Below are positions 10,347-19,626 of a stretch of DNA of 64,000 bases, one piece after another; positions within the stretch are counted from its first letter, which is position 1; each line of letters opens with the position of its first letter. A program made the position numbers and the translations under genes. The notes under the pieces were generated by a model. That model worked only from the letters and a program-made list of their open reading frames with translations, was not told the origin of the DNA and did no database searches. The DNA comes from Planctomycetota bacterium (lineage in GTDB: Bacteria > Planctomycetota > Planctomycetia > Pirellulales > Pirellulaceae): assembly GCA_014381825.1 (NCBI GenBank), contig JACNKX010000191.1:41126-105125 (forward strand), in the 5' to 3' direction.

Positions 10347-11258
10347 ATGAACACGCTCCTTCTGCTGACATTGATGCTCCCCGCGCAGACCGCTGCCGAA
10401 GAAGGCGGTGCCGAATCACCTCCAACCGAGGCTGTCACATCCGAAGTTGAAGTCGGAACCACCGACACGACGGACGCTGGAGCATCAGAAACCACAGAGA
10501 CGCCGACGCCCACCGTAGCGGACGCAGACGACGATGGCTCGTCAATCGGCGGCACCTTGAATGACATTCTCAGTTCGGGGGCAATCGGATTACTTCGCCA
10601 AGGCGGTTGGTTTATGTGGCCGATTCTCATTATGGGGATCGTCGCCGCCGGAGTAATCATCGAGCGATATCGGAGCTTGAAGATGCTCTCCTCGGACAGC
10701 GAAGACTTGCGGCGGCAAGTTCATGCGTTGCTTGACAAGGATCGCGTCGAAGAAGCGTTGCGACTTTGCGATCAGGAGCAGGGCCCCGTGCCAGCGATTC
10801 TGTCATCGGGGCTGCGAAAATTCCTGGTCTTGAGGCGACTCAACCACGATCCCGGAAGGATTGAGGAGCAGGTCGTTAAAGCAATGGACGATTACAGCGT
10901 ACACGTCGTGGCTGCATTGGAGCGGCATTTGTCTGTGCTGGCGACCGTCTCCAGTGTCGCGCCGATGCTCGGTTTTCTTGGAACCGTCTCCGGCATGATC
11001 AACTCGTTCCAAGACATCGTCGCAAAGATGGGCGAAATGAACATCGTCGAAGCGGCGGCTGGCGGTATCAGCGAAGCCTTGCTGACGACGTGCTTTGGGT
11101 TGATCATCGGAATTCCAGCCTTCATGGCGTTTAACTACTTTACGAGCGTTATCAATAGCTTCGTATTGGACGTCGAAGAGTCCGCCACGGAATTGATCGA
11201 AGGCGTTACATTGCAGATGGCTCTTGAACAACAAGCGGAAGCCACGAGCGGTGGCTAA
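10347..11258 (+). CDS. MotA/TolQ/ExbB proton-channel family protein
   Basis: This is a 303-aa protein. It has an N-terminal hydrophobic signal, then an acidic Thr/Pro-rich linker to about residue 75, then the family core with membrane segments near 86-106, 190-215 and 240-265. The core contains the typical run around GFLGTVSGMI followed by ISEAL..T..GL..GIPA. ExbB/TolQ proteins form pentameric inner-membrane channels that use the proton gradient to move an ExbD/TolR partner. Two ExbD genes follow directly (5 nt to the first), so the channel is likely assembled from this operon. The long N-terminal extension before the first core helix is unlike E. coli ExbB but common in planctomycetes. The cargo is not TonB, since no tonB is present here. 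Confidence 0.93.
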   Translation: MNTLLLLTLMLPAQTAAEEGGAESPPTEAVTSEVEVGTTDTTDAGASETTETPTPTVADADDDGSSIGGTLNDILSSGAIGLLRQGGWFMWPILIMGIVAAGVIIERYRSLKMLSSDSEDLRRQVHALLDKDRVEEALRLCDQEQGPVPAILSSGLRKFLVLRRLNHDPGRIEEQVVKAMDDYSVHVVAALERHLSVLATVSSVAPMLGFLGTVSGMINSFQDIVAKMGEMNIVEAAAGGISEALLTTCFGLIIGIPAFMAFNYFTSVINSFVLDVEESATELIEGVTLQMALEQQAEATSGG

Positions 11259-11263
11259 CGGTA

Positions 11264-11692
11264 ATGCGAGTTGCACGAACAACGAAACTGATGGTCGAGC
11301 CGCCGTCCAGCGCGACGGGCGATATCGCGTTCAATTTGATCGTATTCTTTCTTGTTTGTGCTTCCGTTCAACCAGATGCCGGCCGACGCCAATCGATTCC
11401 AAGTAGTGAGACCGTGGATGAAGAATCGAAGCAGACGGAAAACATCGAGGTGTCCCTGACGCGAACGGCGGTATTGGTTAACGGGGATGTGATTCCGACG
11501 AACCGACTGCTGTCTCGCCTGAAGACGCTACTTTCCGGAAAGGCGCAGCCTGAGGAGAAAGTTGTTGTCGTGAAAAGCGAACCCGATACGCCGTACAGCC
11601 ATTGGATATTTGTTACTTCGATCGTCGAAGATGCCGGCGGTATTGTGACGTTGCAGTTGGAAGAAGAACGCGAGATACAAGTTCCAGGTTAG
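11264..11692 (+). CDS. ExbD/TolR-family protein, variant GDIAFN membrane motif (first copy)
   Basis: This is a 142-aa protein with a short cytoplasmic N-terminus, one membrane helix (about 19-36) and a periplasmic domain. The helix begins GDIAFNLIVFF; its Asp sits where ExbD/TolR carries the essential membrane aspartate, but the usual (T)PMxDV context is replaced. The periplasmic part contains the family's VLVNG...L.SRLK and VVVKSE pattern. It starts 5 nt after the ExbB stop. It should pair with ExbB and its paralogue at 11783 to transmit proton-driven movement to the periplasm. Confidence 0.88.
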   Translation: MRVARTTKLMVEPPSSATGDIAFNLIVFFLVCASVQPDAGRRQSIPSSETVDEESKQTENIEVSLTRTAVLVNGDVIPTNRLLSRLKTLLSGKAQPEEKVVVVKSEPDTPYSHWIFVTSIVEDAGGIVTLQLEEEREIQVPG

Positions 11693-11726
11693 CGGGCTGT
11701 GCGAATACTCAACAGTAGCCGTCACG

Positions 11727-11756
11727 CTCCGAGTGACAAGCGCTCATCACTCGGAG
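11727..11756. repeat. Intergenic inverted repeat between the two exbD genes
   Basis: The 10-bp arms CTCCGAGTGA and TCACTCGGAG surround a 10-base loop. It has no T-tract. The form resembles the palindromic intergenic elements that planctomycete genomes scatter between genes. It may also attenuate or stabilise the operon mRNA. Confidence 0.6.
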
Positions 11757-11782
11757 AGTGATGGCCACAACAACGACAAACC

Positions 11783-12187
11783 ATGAAAATCACACGGCGA
11801 AAATCTCGAGCAGAAGTACCCAGCATGGCGATGGGCGACATCGCCTTCAACCTGCTGATCTTCTTCGTGATTCTTGCTCGGGCACAAGACGACAGCCATT
11901 TGCAGTGGACGCCGGCGAAGGCCGACAATCTTGAAAACGCGGGCCACACGATGGTCAGCGTTTTGATCGACTCGGACAGCAAGCTCTATCTCAATGGACA
12001 ACAGATCGGCGTTGCACAACTCGCAGGTCAAATTGAAACCGCCTTGGGCGATGCCCCTCAAGGCGAGCGATCTGTCCTCGTCAAAGTTCATAACGACACA
12101 CTCGCTCAACGGTTTGAACCAGTCATCGAAGCAATCAGTGAAGCAGGCGGCGACTTAATTCACATCGTCGAAGAGCAGCGGGACTAA
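11783..12187 (+). CDS. ExbD/TolR-family protein, variant GDIAFN membrane motif (second copy)
   Basis: This is a 134-aa protein. One membrane helix (about 18-36) begins GDIAFNLLIFF, the same motif as the copy at 11264, including the Asp. A periplasmic domain follows (LYLNGQQIG, then VLVKVHND). The two copies differ strongly outside the motif, so this is an old duplication and probably makes a hetero-oligomeric stalk in the ExbB channel. It lies 90 nt after the first copy, with a hairpin between. Confidence 0.9.
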   Translation: MKITRRKSRAEVPSMAMGDIAFNLLIFFVILARAQDDSHLQWTPAKADNLENAGHTMVSVLIDSDSKLYLNGQQIGVAQLAGQIETALGDAPQGERSVLVKVHNDTLAQRFEPVIEAISEAGGDLIHIVEEQRD

Positions 12188-12216
12188 CCGACTCGACCGT
12201 GCCAAGGAAGTATGAA

Positions 12217-12705
12217 ATGGACAGCACCAAAGAACATCTCGAACAGCAACAGACTCGACCTGGCGGAATCGCGGGTGATCTCCAACGCGTAAAGACTGAA
12301 GGTGGCGCAGCAGCCGCCGAACTACGCGAGTTTCTCAGTCGTCTGAAAGGCCGAAGCCCACAGGAAGTGATGGGGATCGCGGCTGAAAGCAATCTGTTTC
12401 GAAGCGTCCTCACCGCGACTGCAGGCTGTGTTGTACTGTTGGTTATTTTGACGGTTGTTCCCTACGCGATTAAGGGCGCGCCCGCGAGCGTCAGCAAGAA
12501 ACCGAAAACAGCTGCGGCAGCACAATCAACGAACGAGAAACAGCCCGTTCCTGCGGCGACCGAGGATCAAACTACGGCCGCCACCAGCGAGCCGGATCTC
12601 GAACGCGCGGCGGAAGCGATGGGAATCGGCGGCGCGGCAGAGGCCGATCCCAACTCGAATCCGCTCGACAGTAAGCTCGATAATCTTCTTGACGGAGTTG
12701 AATAG
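12217..12705 (+). CDS. Single-pass membrane protein of unknown function in the ExbBD operon
   Basis: This is a 162-aa protein. I prefer ATG 12217 because AAGGAAG sits 6 nt upstream; a GTG at 12199 is possible. A hydrophilic N-terminal domain (about 1-60) is followed by one membrane helix (about 63-86, CVVLLVILTVVPYAI) and an Ala/Thr/Glu-rich low-complexity tail. No family was recognised. Its place between the ExbD pair and the DUF4159 gene suggests it is a subunit or adaptor of the same complex. Confidence 0.75.
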   Translation: MDSTKEHLEQQQTRPGGIAGDLQRVKTEGGAAAAELREFLSRLKGRSPQEVMGIAAESNLFRSVLTATAGCVVLLVILTVVPYAIKGAPASVSKKPKTAAAAQSTNEKQPVPAATEDQTTAATSEPDLERAAEAMGIGGAAEADPNSNPLDSKLDNLLDGVE

Positions 12706-12716
12706 CTGATCGACTG

Positions 12717-14225
12717 ATGGAAGCAGCAAACAACCGGGCACTGCAGATTTCACGACGCGCCGCACAATTAATTTGTGCCTATGCAGTGATCTGGCTGCTC
12801 TGCTTGGCGAATTGGATGTGGATTCAGTTCGAGGCATCGGTCGTAAGCTGGCTACAAGCGATCGTCTTCGTCGCCTCTCTGCCGATTTCTATCAGTTGGA
12901 TTCGCTGGGCGACACGTCCGAGTCAACGTCAAACGCAACTGGTGTGTTTCGTGCTGACGGTGGCATACGTTTTACTGTGGCATTTGGGCGTTTTCAGCTT
13001 CGACGCGGTTGAGTGGGACGTTCCACGAACTCATCTCGCTCGCGTCGGTACGGCCGGATTGTTCTTTGTCGGACTCGCGTGGTCGATCTGGGCAGTCGAG
13101 CGCGCCTCACAAGTGCACGAATCCCGAAGGCGATCCGGGCAGTCTGAACTGCCAATTGTTCGGGCAACGCCGGCGACTTCAAGAGCTGGCGACGTCCAGA
13201 GCGATCAACGAATCAATAATCCGTTCGATCCATCGGCATGGTACTACGGCCGGCGCAACGCGAAACTAAATCAATCAGTCACGGCGTTGTCAGGGTATTC
13301 GGTCGCGTTCCTTATCCTGTTTTTGATCTTCACACAAATGGGTGGCTGCCAAGAGCTGTACGAAATGCCAGCAGGTGGCGGTCAACAACAAACAATCGCC
13401 CAAACGCTCAAAGTTCAAAAAGTGATCAAGAAGAAGTTCGTCGTGAATCCGTTCAGCGCGATCAGCTTTAAAGTGCCTCCGATCGACGAAGTCAAACTGC
13501 AACTGACCGAGATCACCGAACATGCTTATACGGTAGGTTACGGTGAAGGGGCTGGAGCTGGCTTCGCTGGAGGAACGCCGAAGGGGCAAGTTCGCTTCAT
13601 ACGGCTGGAGTATGCCGGAGGCGACTGGGATCAGGACTTTGGTATCGGTGCCGATGTAAACATGCTGATCGAGTACGGTATCCGAACTAAACAAAAGGTC
13701 GCCAAGCAAACCGAATCACGAACCGTCGGCCAATTGAAGAATTTTCTGCCAGAGAAGAGCCCGCCGATGGTCTATCTCACAGGGCAACGCAACATCTCGA
13801 TCTCCGATAGCGAGGTGAAGGTACTCCGCGAGTACGTCATTGATAAGCACGGGATGATCTTTGGGGACAACGGCGGCAGCGGCCACTTTCACAACCAGTT
13901 CGTTGGCTTGATGCGTCGGGTGTTGCCAAACGTGCGACCCAGCAAAATCCCGCTCGATGATTCAATCCACCGCATACCGTTTCAGATCCCCTTCCTGCCG
14001 TACGTCGCTCCTCACGGCGGTAAGGATGCGCTCGGATGGCGAGTCGACGGGCGGTTGGTTTGCTATTACCATCCAGGTGACATCGGCGACGCCTGGACCG
14101 ACGATCATTCCGGCGTATCGCCGGAAATTTACGAAGCGTGTTATCAACTCGGAACAAATGTTATCTTCTACGCCCATTCGGAATACAGTAAATGGCTGGC
14201 CTCGCGACAACAGAAAGCAAAGTGA
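12717..14225 (+). CDS. DUF4159 domain protein with multiple N-terminal membrane helices
   Basis: This is a 502-aa protein. It has about four hydrophobic helices in residues 8-125, a fifth near 190-207 (FLILFLIFTQMGGC), then a soluble C-terminal domain (about 285-495) matching the DUF4159 pattern: RLEYAGGDWDQD, VYLTGQRNISIS, GMIFGDNGGSG, HPLDD-like LDDSIHRIPF, and YYHPGDIGDAW. DUF4159 has a class I glutamine amidotransferase-like fold in general annotation, but its reaction is unknown. In planctomycetes it is often found near ExbB/ExbD or MoxR-type membrane clusters. It starts 11 nt after the preceding gene and ends 5 nt before the next, so co-transcription is very likely. Confidence 0.88.
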   Translation: MEAANNRALQISRRAAQLICAYAVIWLLCLANWMWIQFEASVVSWLQAIVFVASLPISISWIRWATRPSQRQTQLVCFVLTVAYVLLWHLGVFSFDAVEWDVPRTHLARVGTAGLFFVGLAWSIWAVERASQVHESRRRSGQSELPIVRATPATSRAGDVQSDQRINNPFDPSAWYYGRRNAKLNQSVTALSGYSVAFLILFLIFTQMGGCQELYEMPAGGGQQQTIAQTLKVQKVIKKKFVVNPFSAISFKVPPIDEVKLQLTEITEHAYTVGYGEGAGAGFAGGTPKGQVRFIRLEYAGGDWDQDFGIGADVNMLIEYGIRTKQKVAKQTESRTVGQLKNFLPEKSPPMVYLTGQRNISISDSEVKVLREYVIDKHGMIFGDNGGSGHFHNQFVGLMRRVLPNVRPSKIPLDDSIHRIPFQIPFLPYVAPHGGKDALGWRVDGRLVCYYHPGDIGDAWTDDHSGVSPEIYEACYQLGTNVIFYAHSEYSKWLASRQQKAK

Positions 14226-14230
14226 GACAG

Positions 14231-15850
14231 ATGAAGTCAATCTCAGCGAATCTCGTCGTGGCATTCTTGGCATGCATCGTTCTTACGAGGTCTGCGTATG
14301 CCGAACCGCTCGACCAATTGCCTCTTGAGCGTTGGAAGGAGCTGCGCGAGGTCGAGCGATATCAGCTGAACATCGCCGAGAAATACTATCGCGAGAAGAA
14401 CTTCAAAGTCGCGTTGTCCGAGTACGAGAAATTCCTGACGCTCTACGAGCAAAGCGACGGTGCGGCTTACTCGCAGTTGAAGTGGAGCCTCTGCCTGATA
14501 GAACTGCGGCGACAAAACACTGCAATCAAGGAAGGGTTCCAGTCGATTCTTGACTATTGGCCGGATGCACCGGAAGCGGTTGCAGCGGGTTACTATATCG
14601 GGCGAGCCTACAAAGACATCGGTGAAGTTCGCAAAGCCAAGAAGGCTTACCAGGAGGTTCTTGAAAATCATCCGAAACATCTTGTGGCGGTTTATGCGAC
14701 GGTTGATTTGATCGATATCGCATCGATTGATGATGATGTTGACGATCGAGTCAAATTGTGGCGTCGGCTTGCCTTCGATTTCGAGCGAACGCGCGAGTCG
14801 AAGAACCATTGCGTAGCCGCATCGCAGCAACTCGCGGCCTATCTGTTCGAGAACGGTTCCTTCGAAGAGGCCGTTAAGGCGTTGGCAACCACCTATCCAG
14901 AAGACCAGTTGGTCGCCCAAGTCGCCAGTTTCAGTCGCGGCCCAATATCACGCTTGACAGGCAATGATGAAACGCGATCGAAAGGCGAACAGATCGCCGA
15001 TAAAGGCGTTGCCTGGATTCGTCAGCGAATCCCAACGGATCGTTCGACGGATGAAGCGAAACAAGCGGCGCTCCAGCACTGGTATGCGATGGCCGATCTC
15101 CACGCTGCCTCACGACGAGAGGATAAAGTTGCGGGAACGTACGAGCAACTCTCGAAGAGCTTCGGCACGAACGACACAACGCTACAGCGACTGGGTGACT
15201 GGTACAAATCGATCACGAAATATGATCAGGCACGCGCTCAGTATGCGAAATTCGGGAACAAGATCGAAGCTCAGAATCAAATCGCCTACAGCTATCGGCA
15301 ACAGCAGAATTACGATGCTGCGGTCCAAGCGTACCAGCGCAACGTCGCGTCTGATCCCGAGAATCAGGCGCGGTGGAGTAGTGAGGTTGGTAATGCTTAT
15401 CGTGAGGCCCGAAAGTATGATCAGGCGATCGCTGTCTACAACGAGCTGTTAAAGACCGACGGTGAGAATGCAGAGAAATGGCTGTGGCTGATCGCGACGA
15501 GCTATCGCGACGCGGGGAAGCACAAAGAAGCGATCGGTTACTACCGCCAATGCAACAACTTTCCGAGCAACTACTCGGAAATGGCAGCTTGTCATCGAGC
15601 GATGAAGGACTTTGGAGAAGCCGTGATTCTGTATAACCAAGTGGTCGGCGGCGCTCCGAATTCAGCCCCCTGGGCGATGCTCCAGATTGGCTATACGCAG
15701 GAGCAAGCAGGAAAAAAGGAAGCCGCAATCAGGGCCTTTCAACAAGTCTGCAAGAATTTCCCAAAGGATCGTTACGCCAGCCAGGCACATGCGCATCTCC
15801 AGACCAAGTATAAGATTACGGTCACCCTGGGCGGTGCCAAAGACGAGTGA
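14231..15850 (+). CDS. Secreted TPR protein, CpoB/YbgF-like
   Basis: This is a 539-aa protein. ATG 14231 begins a clear signal peptide (hydrophobic core VVAFLACIVL, cleavage near SAYA); an ORF start at 14192 would overlap the DUF4159 gene. The mature protein is built of TPR units from about residue 30 to the end, with typical YxxGxxYxxxGxxxxA spacing (for example IGRAYKDIGEVRKAKKAYQE). CpoB/YbgF is the periplasmic TPR partner of Tol-Pal in proteobacteria, and a similar role beside this ExbB/ExbD set is plausible. It is the last gene before the terminator at 15911-15968. Confidence 0.88.
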   Translation: MKSISANLVVAFLACIVLTRSAYAEPLDQLPLERWKELREVERYQLNIAEKYYREKNFKVALSEYEKFLTLYEQSDGAAYSQLKWSLCLIELRRQNTAIKEGFQSILDYWPDAPEAVAAGYYIGRAYKDIGEVRKAKKAYQEVLENHPKHLVAVYATVDLIDIASIDDDVDDRVKLWRRLAFDFERTRESKNHCVAASQQLAAYLFENGSFEEAVKALATTYPEDQLVAQVASFSRGPISRLTGNDETRSKGEQIADKGVAWIRQRIPTDRSTDEAKQAALQHWYAMADLHAASRREDKVAGTYEQLSKSFGTNDTTLQRLGDWYKSITKYDQARAQYAKFGNKIEAQNQIAYSYRQQQNYDAAVQAYQRNVASDPENQARWSSEVGNAYREARKYDQAIAVYNELLKTDGENAEKWLWLIATSYRDAGKHKEAIGYYRQCNNFPSNYSEMAACHRAMKDFGEAVILYNQVVGGAPNSAPWAMLQIGYTQEQAGKKEAAIRAFQQVCKNFPKDRYASQAHAHLQTKYKITVTLGGAKDE

Positions 15851-15910
15851 ACGGCGGTCGACTCCCAATTGACCAGATTTCTTCAGGCTGATAAATTCAG
15901 TCGCTTGTAC

Positions 15911-15968
15911 CCTCGCCGCAAACTGGGCGTGTAGCACGATTTGCGAACGGCGGGGAACCTCTTTTTTT
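15911..15968 (+). terminator. Rho-independent terminator closing the TPR-ExbBD operon
   Basis: CCTCGCC pairs with GGCGGGG (one G-U pair) and GCAAA with TTTGC inside it. The stem is followed within a few bases by seven Ts (15962-15968). It lies 60 nt after the last TPR gene and before rpsB. Confidence 0.65.
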
Positions 15969-16054
15969 CCTTCGGCTGAATGAGCGAAGGTTCGACCTGT
16001 GACGGGTTTGGCTCGTCATCGCTCGTTGGTCACTAGAAGTTAGGGAGTTTGTTT

Positions 16055-16843
16055 GTGGCAAATACACTAGTTCAAGAACTCGTCGAAGCTGGCGTGCATT
16101 TCGGCCATCGTGCCAGCCGCTGGAATCCGAAGATGGCGGCGTACATCTACGCCCGCAAGAACCTGATTCACATCATCGATATCCGCGAGACCGTTCGCGG
16201 TCTACTGCGAGCCAAGAAGTATCTTAGCGATGTCGCAGCTGGTGGAAGCTTGATTCTGTTTGTCGGAACCAAGCGTCAGGCCAGTGGAACGATCGAGCGT
16301 GAAGCGCTTCGTTGTGGCATGCCGTTCGTGAACGAGCGCTGGCTTGGCGGTGCTCTGACCAACTTCCGCACGATTCGTAATCGACTCGCCCGCTTGGAAG
16401 AGTTGGAGCGACTACGTGGGAGTGAAGAGCTTTCGACTTACTCGAAAAAGATGCAATCGGCATTGAATCGAGAGTATCGAAAGATGTATCGCAACCTGAA
16501 CGGTTTGCGAACCATGAATCGTCTGCCCGAGTGCTTGATTGTCTTCGACCCCAAGAAGGAACGCAACGCAATCCAAGAAGCTCGCAAACTTGGCATCACG
16601 ACGGTCGCCTTGATCGATACGGATTGCGATCCGGATTTGGTCGACTTGCCGATTCCCGGCAACGATGACGGCATCCGATCGATCGAGTTGATCGCCAAGC
16701 AAGTGGCGGATGCGATCGTCGCGGCGAAAACCAACGTCGAGTTACAGAACAAGGACGCGGAGCCTGACGTCACCGAAGTAGCACCCGATGTGCAAGCCGA
16801 AGCGGATGCGAAGTCGGAAGCCGACGGAGCAGCTGACGCGTAG
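16055..16843 (+). CDS. rpsB: 30S ribosomal protein S2
   Basis: This is a 262-aa protein. GTG 16055 is chosen because AGGGAG lies 7 nt upstream and the family begins near [17 protein letters not shown]; a TTG at 16049 is in frame but poorly spaced. Diagnostic stretches are [27 protein letters not shown] and the C-terminal IPGNDD. The tail after residue 235 is acidic and Ala-rich. S2 binds the 30S head and body through S1 and other contacts. It is followed by tsf, as in most bacteria. A small hairpin (CCTTCG / CGAAGG, 15969-15990) lies in the leader. Confidence 0.97.
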   Translation: MANTLVQELVEAGVHFGHRASRWNPKMAAYIYARKNLIHIIDIRETVRGLLRAKKYLSDVAAGGSLILFVGTKRQASGTIEREALRCGMPFVNERWLGGALTNFRTIRNRLARLEELERLRGSEELSTYSKKMQSALNREYRKMYRNLNGLRTMNRLPECLIVFDPKKERNAIQEARKLGITTVALIDTDCDPDLVDLPIPGNDDGIRSIELIAKQVADAIVAAKTNVELQNKDAEPDVTEVAPDVQAEADAKSEADGAADA

Positions 16844-17008
16844 TAACTCTCTCGGATCGCTGGAATGTTTCGGGGCGAGATTCGCCACCAAAGCAGGATT
16901 CCGTTGCGAGTTCGAGTCGATCTTCATTGAACTCTTCCGGCCCAGTGGTGTCGTACCGATACGGGTCGGATTCAAATAGCTGAACGAATAACAGCAAGGA
17001 GAAATATC

Positions 17009-17839
17009 ATGGCTGCAATCACAGCGGCTGCCGTGAAGGCATTGCGAGAAAAGACTAGTTTGCCGTTGATGGACTGCAAGAAGGCACTCGCGGAATGTGA
17101 CGGGAACGAAGAGGCCGCAATTCAGTGGCTTCGTGAACGTGGTCTCAAGGTCATGGGCGGTCGAACCGATCGTGAAACAGCCTTTGGCCGTTTCGGCCTT
17201 TACTCCGGGCTAGACAAAGCGACGGGGGGAATTGTCGAACTAAAATGCGAAAGCGATCCTGTTGCCAAGAACGAAGATTTCATCCAACTGGCGAACGATT
17301 TGGCGGAGCAACTCGCCACAGGCCCTGGAGCTTCCTCGGCAGACGAGCTTCTCGCCCAGCCTTCGCCAAGCAAGAGCGGCCAGAGTCTTGCAGAGCAACG
17401 TGACGATCTTATGAACAAAATTCGCGAGGTCTTCAACATCGGTCGTATGCAACGTATTGATGGAACCAGCGGCGGTTACAGCCACAACTCCGGCACAGTT
17501 GCGGGAGTGCTGACCAGCGTGAAAGGCGGTAACGACGTAGCTGCCAAGGACGTTTGCATGCATGTCGCCGCCATGAGACCAGCGGCTTTGAACGTCGCGG
17601 ATCTGGACGTGGCCGAAGTCGAGAAGGAACGAGGCATCCTCCGTGAAGCCGCTCTTCAAGAGGGCAAGCCGGAGAACATTGTCGACAAGATGGTGGAAGG
17701 CCGAATTCGCAGCTACTACGCCGAGCGCGTTCTCCTCGAGCAGCCGTTTGTCAAAGAACCGAAGCAGACGGTCGGCCAGTATGCCAAAGAGAACGGTATG
17801 GAAGTCACTCAGTTTATTCACTGGGTATTGGGCGAGTAA
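17009..17839 (+). CDS. tsf: Translation elongation factor Ts
   Basis: This is a 276-aa protein, near the usual length. It exchanges GDP for GTP on EF-Tu. The N-terminal UBA-like domain contains [12 protein letters not shown], followed by the signature EAIQWLR-type helix and the TDRET region. The dimerisation core follows ([24 protein letters not shown]). AAGGAG lies 7 nt before the ATG. It is 165 nt downstream of rpsB and is followed by a terminator hairpin. Confidence 0.97.
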   Translation: MAAITAAAVKALREKTSLPLMDCKKALAECDGNEEAAIQWLRERGLKVMGGRTDRETAFGRFGLYSGLDKATGGIVELKCESDPVAKNEDFIQLANDLAEQLATGPGASSADELLAQPSPSKSGQSLAEQRDDLMNKIREVFNIGRMQRIDGTSGGYSHNSGTVAGVLTSVKGGNDVAAKDVCMHVAAMRPAALNVADLDVAEVEKERGILREAALQEGKPENIVDKMVEGRIRSYYAERVLLEQPFVKEPKQTVGQYAKENGMEVTQFIHWVLGE

Positions 17840-17856
17840 GCAATTGTTTCTCGAAC

Positions 17857-17884
17857 GGCCCCGGATACGTCTGGGGCCTTTTTT
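17857..17884 (+). terminator. Rho-independent terminator after tsf
   Basis: GGCCCC (17857-17862) pairs with GGGGCC (17873-17878) and is followed directly by six Ts. Only 29 nt separate it from the pyrH start, so pyrH is transcribed either by read-through or from a promoter overlapping this structure. Confidence 0.85.
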
Positions 17885-17913
17885 GTGCTTGCATCTATGT
17901 CTTTGGAGTTTCG

Positions 17914-18663
17914 ATGAGTGAAACAATGAGCGAAGCGCCTCGCTACAAGCGAGTGATCCTCAAGCTTTCGGGCGAGAGTTTTTCGCGTGGCGGCGAGCGC
18001 GGAATCAGCATGGAAGAAGTCGTGCATATCGCCCGACAAGTCCATAAAGCAGCGGAACTTGGTTGTCAGATCGCGGTAGTCATCGGTGGTGGCAACATTC
18101 TCCGCGGTGCTCAGTTCAAAGACGCTAGCGCGTGTATCCACGAGGCGACCGCTCACTACATGGGAATGTTGGCAACGGTCATCAACGGACTTGCTCTGCA
18201 AGACGCCCTGGAATCGATCGGCTGCGAAACTCGCTTGATGTCGGCGATTCAAATGGATGGCGTAGCCGAACCTTACCTCCGCCGGCGAGCCCATCGCCAC
18301 TTGGAAAAGGGACGGATCATCATTCTCGCGGCCGGAACTGGCGGGCCGTTCGTGACGACTGATACTGCTGCGGCTTTGCGGGCATTGGAACTAGAAGCCG
18401 AGATCGTCATGAAGGCGACTCGCGTTGATGGTGTCTACAGCGAAGACCCCGAGAAGAACCCGCACGCCGTCCTCTATCGCGAACTGGATTTCAGCACTGT
18501 GCTCGAAAAGAATCTCCGTGTGATGGACTCGACCGCGATTACTCACTGCATGGAACACGCAGTTCCGATCCTAGTCTTCAATTATCAAAAGGACGGCAAC
18601 ATTCAGCGCGCCGTGCGTGGAGAAAAAGTAGGCACGTTAATCGCTCCAACATCCAAGGCTTAA
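17914..18663 (+). CDS. pyrH: Uridylate kinase (UMP kinase)
   Basis: This is a 249-aa protein. It phosphorylates UMP to UDP in the cytoplasm and belongs to the amino-acid kinase fold. Recognisable motifs are [11 protein letters not shown] near the N-terminus, the nucleotide loop [21 protein letters not shown], and [16 protein letters not shown]. An alternative ATG lies 12 nt downstream. Gene order rpsB-tsf-pyrH-frr is the classical bacterial one. Confidence 0.97.
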   Translation: MSETMSEAPRYKRVILKLSGESFSRGGERGISMEEVVHIARQVHKAAELGCQIAVVIGGGNILRGAQFKDASACIHEATAHYMGMLATVINGLALQDALESIGCETRLMSAIQMDGVAEPYLRRRAHRHLEKGRIIILAAGTGGPFVTTDTAAALRALELEAEIVMKATRVDGVYSEDPEKNPHAVLYRELDFSTVLEKNLRVMDSTAITHCMEHAVPILVFNYQKDGNIQRAVRGEKVGTLIAPTSKA

Positions 18664-18780
18664 CTGGACATTTTTCCGCTTCTCGCCGAGCGGCGAGGAA
18701 CTTGCCATGTGTTGGCTTGACTCCGTATCATCTTTAGATGAACCACTTCAAATCATTCGTCTTCAAATTGGGAAGCTGCC

Positions 18781-19341
18781 ATGTCCGCCGAAGAAATCCT
18801 GTTTGACGCCGAAGATCGCATGGACAAAGCGATCACCCACCTGAAGTCTTCTCTTGCTGGCATCCGAACAGGACGCGCAAACCCTGGTTTGGTCGATACG
18901 CTCCGGGTCGACGTGTATGGTTCGCCGACGCCGATCAAGCAGTTGGCGTCTGTTGGAGCGCCAGAGCCGACTCAGATCGTCATCCGTCCCTACGATCCCA
19001 GCACAATTAAAGAGATCGAAAAAGCGATCATCGCCAGCGACTTGGGGTTCAATCCGCAGAGCGACGGTCGCTTGGTCCGCATCAACATTCCCCCGCTGTC
19101 CGGTGAAGTTCGCAAGAAAATGGTTAGTCGGATCAAGGAGTTGGCAGAAGAGGCGAAGGTCTCGCTTCGTAATGTGCGTCGCGACGCCAACAAAGCCGCT
19201 GACACAGCCGAAAAGGACAAGTCGATCAGCGAAGACATTCGGGACGACACGAAGAACGAAGTCCAAGAACTGATCAAGAAGTATGAGGAACAGGTAAACG
19301 ATCTAGCGAGAAAACGCGAGTCTGATGTGATGGAGGAGTAG
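18781..19341 (+). CDS. frr: Ribosome recycling factor
   Basis: This is a 186-aa protein of normal length. It splits post-termination ribosomes together with EF-G. It shows the family's helical domain with LAGIRTGRANPGLVD, the small domain with QLASVGAPEPTQIVIRPYD and the C-terminal LRNVRRDANK...E...KDKSISED helix. It lies 117 nt after pyrH. Confidence 0.97.
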   Translation: MSAEEILFDAEDRMDKAITHLKSSLAGIRTGRANPGLVDTLRVDVYGSPTPIKQLASVGAPEPTQIVIRPYDPSTIKEIEKAIIASDLGFNPQSDGRLVRINIPPLSGEVRKKMVSRIKELAEEAKVSLRNVRRDANKAADTAEKDKSISEDIRDDTKNEVQELIKKYEEQVNDLARKRESDVMEE

Positions 19342-19626
19342 CCAACGGGTTGCCCTGAGATTTCTAGAATTCTATGGCCAACGAAGAACGAGACGAACGG
19401 TTACTACTCCGCCGGGTGGGGCTATCTGGGACATTCGGAACACGAAATCCTTTGTCTTACGCCAGAGAGCGGTTGCTGCCCCCGATTCGAGTCGCTAAAA
19501 TCACTCGTTTCCCCTGACGAAATAGTCGTGAGCAGGACGTTCTCGTCGCCGCTTCGCGATTTTAGTTGATACAGCCAAGCAACCAGACGTTGCTTCCAAA
19601 CACACTGCCTCCGGGAGGATGCAAAG

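Noticed and set aside
19470..19500. tRNA-like T-arm (GATTCGAGTC) upstream of rplM
   Set aside because: The flanking bases do not pair as a T-stem and no acceptor or anticodon arm can be drawn.
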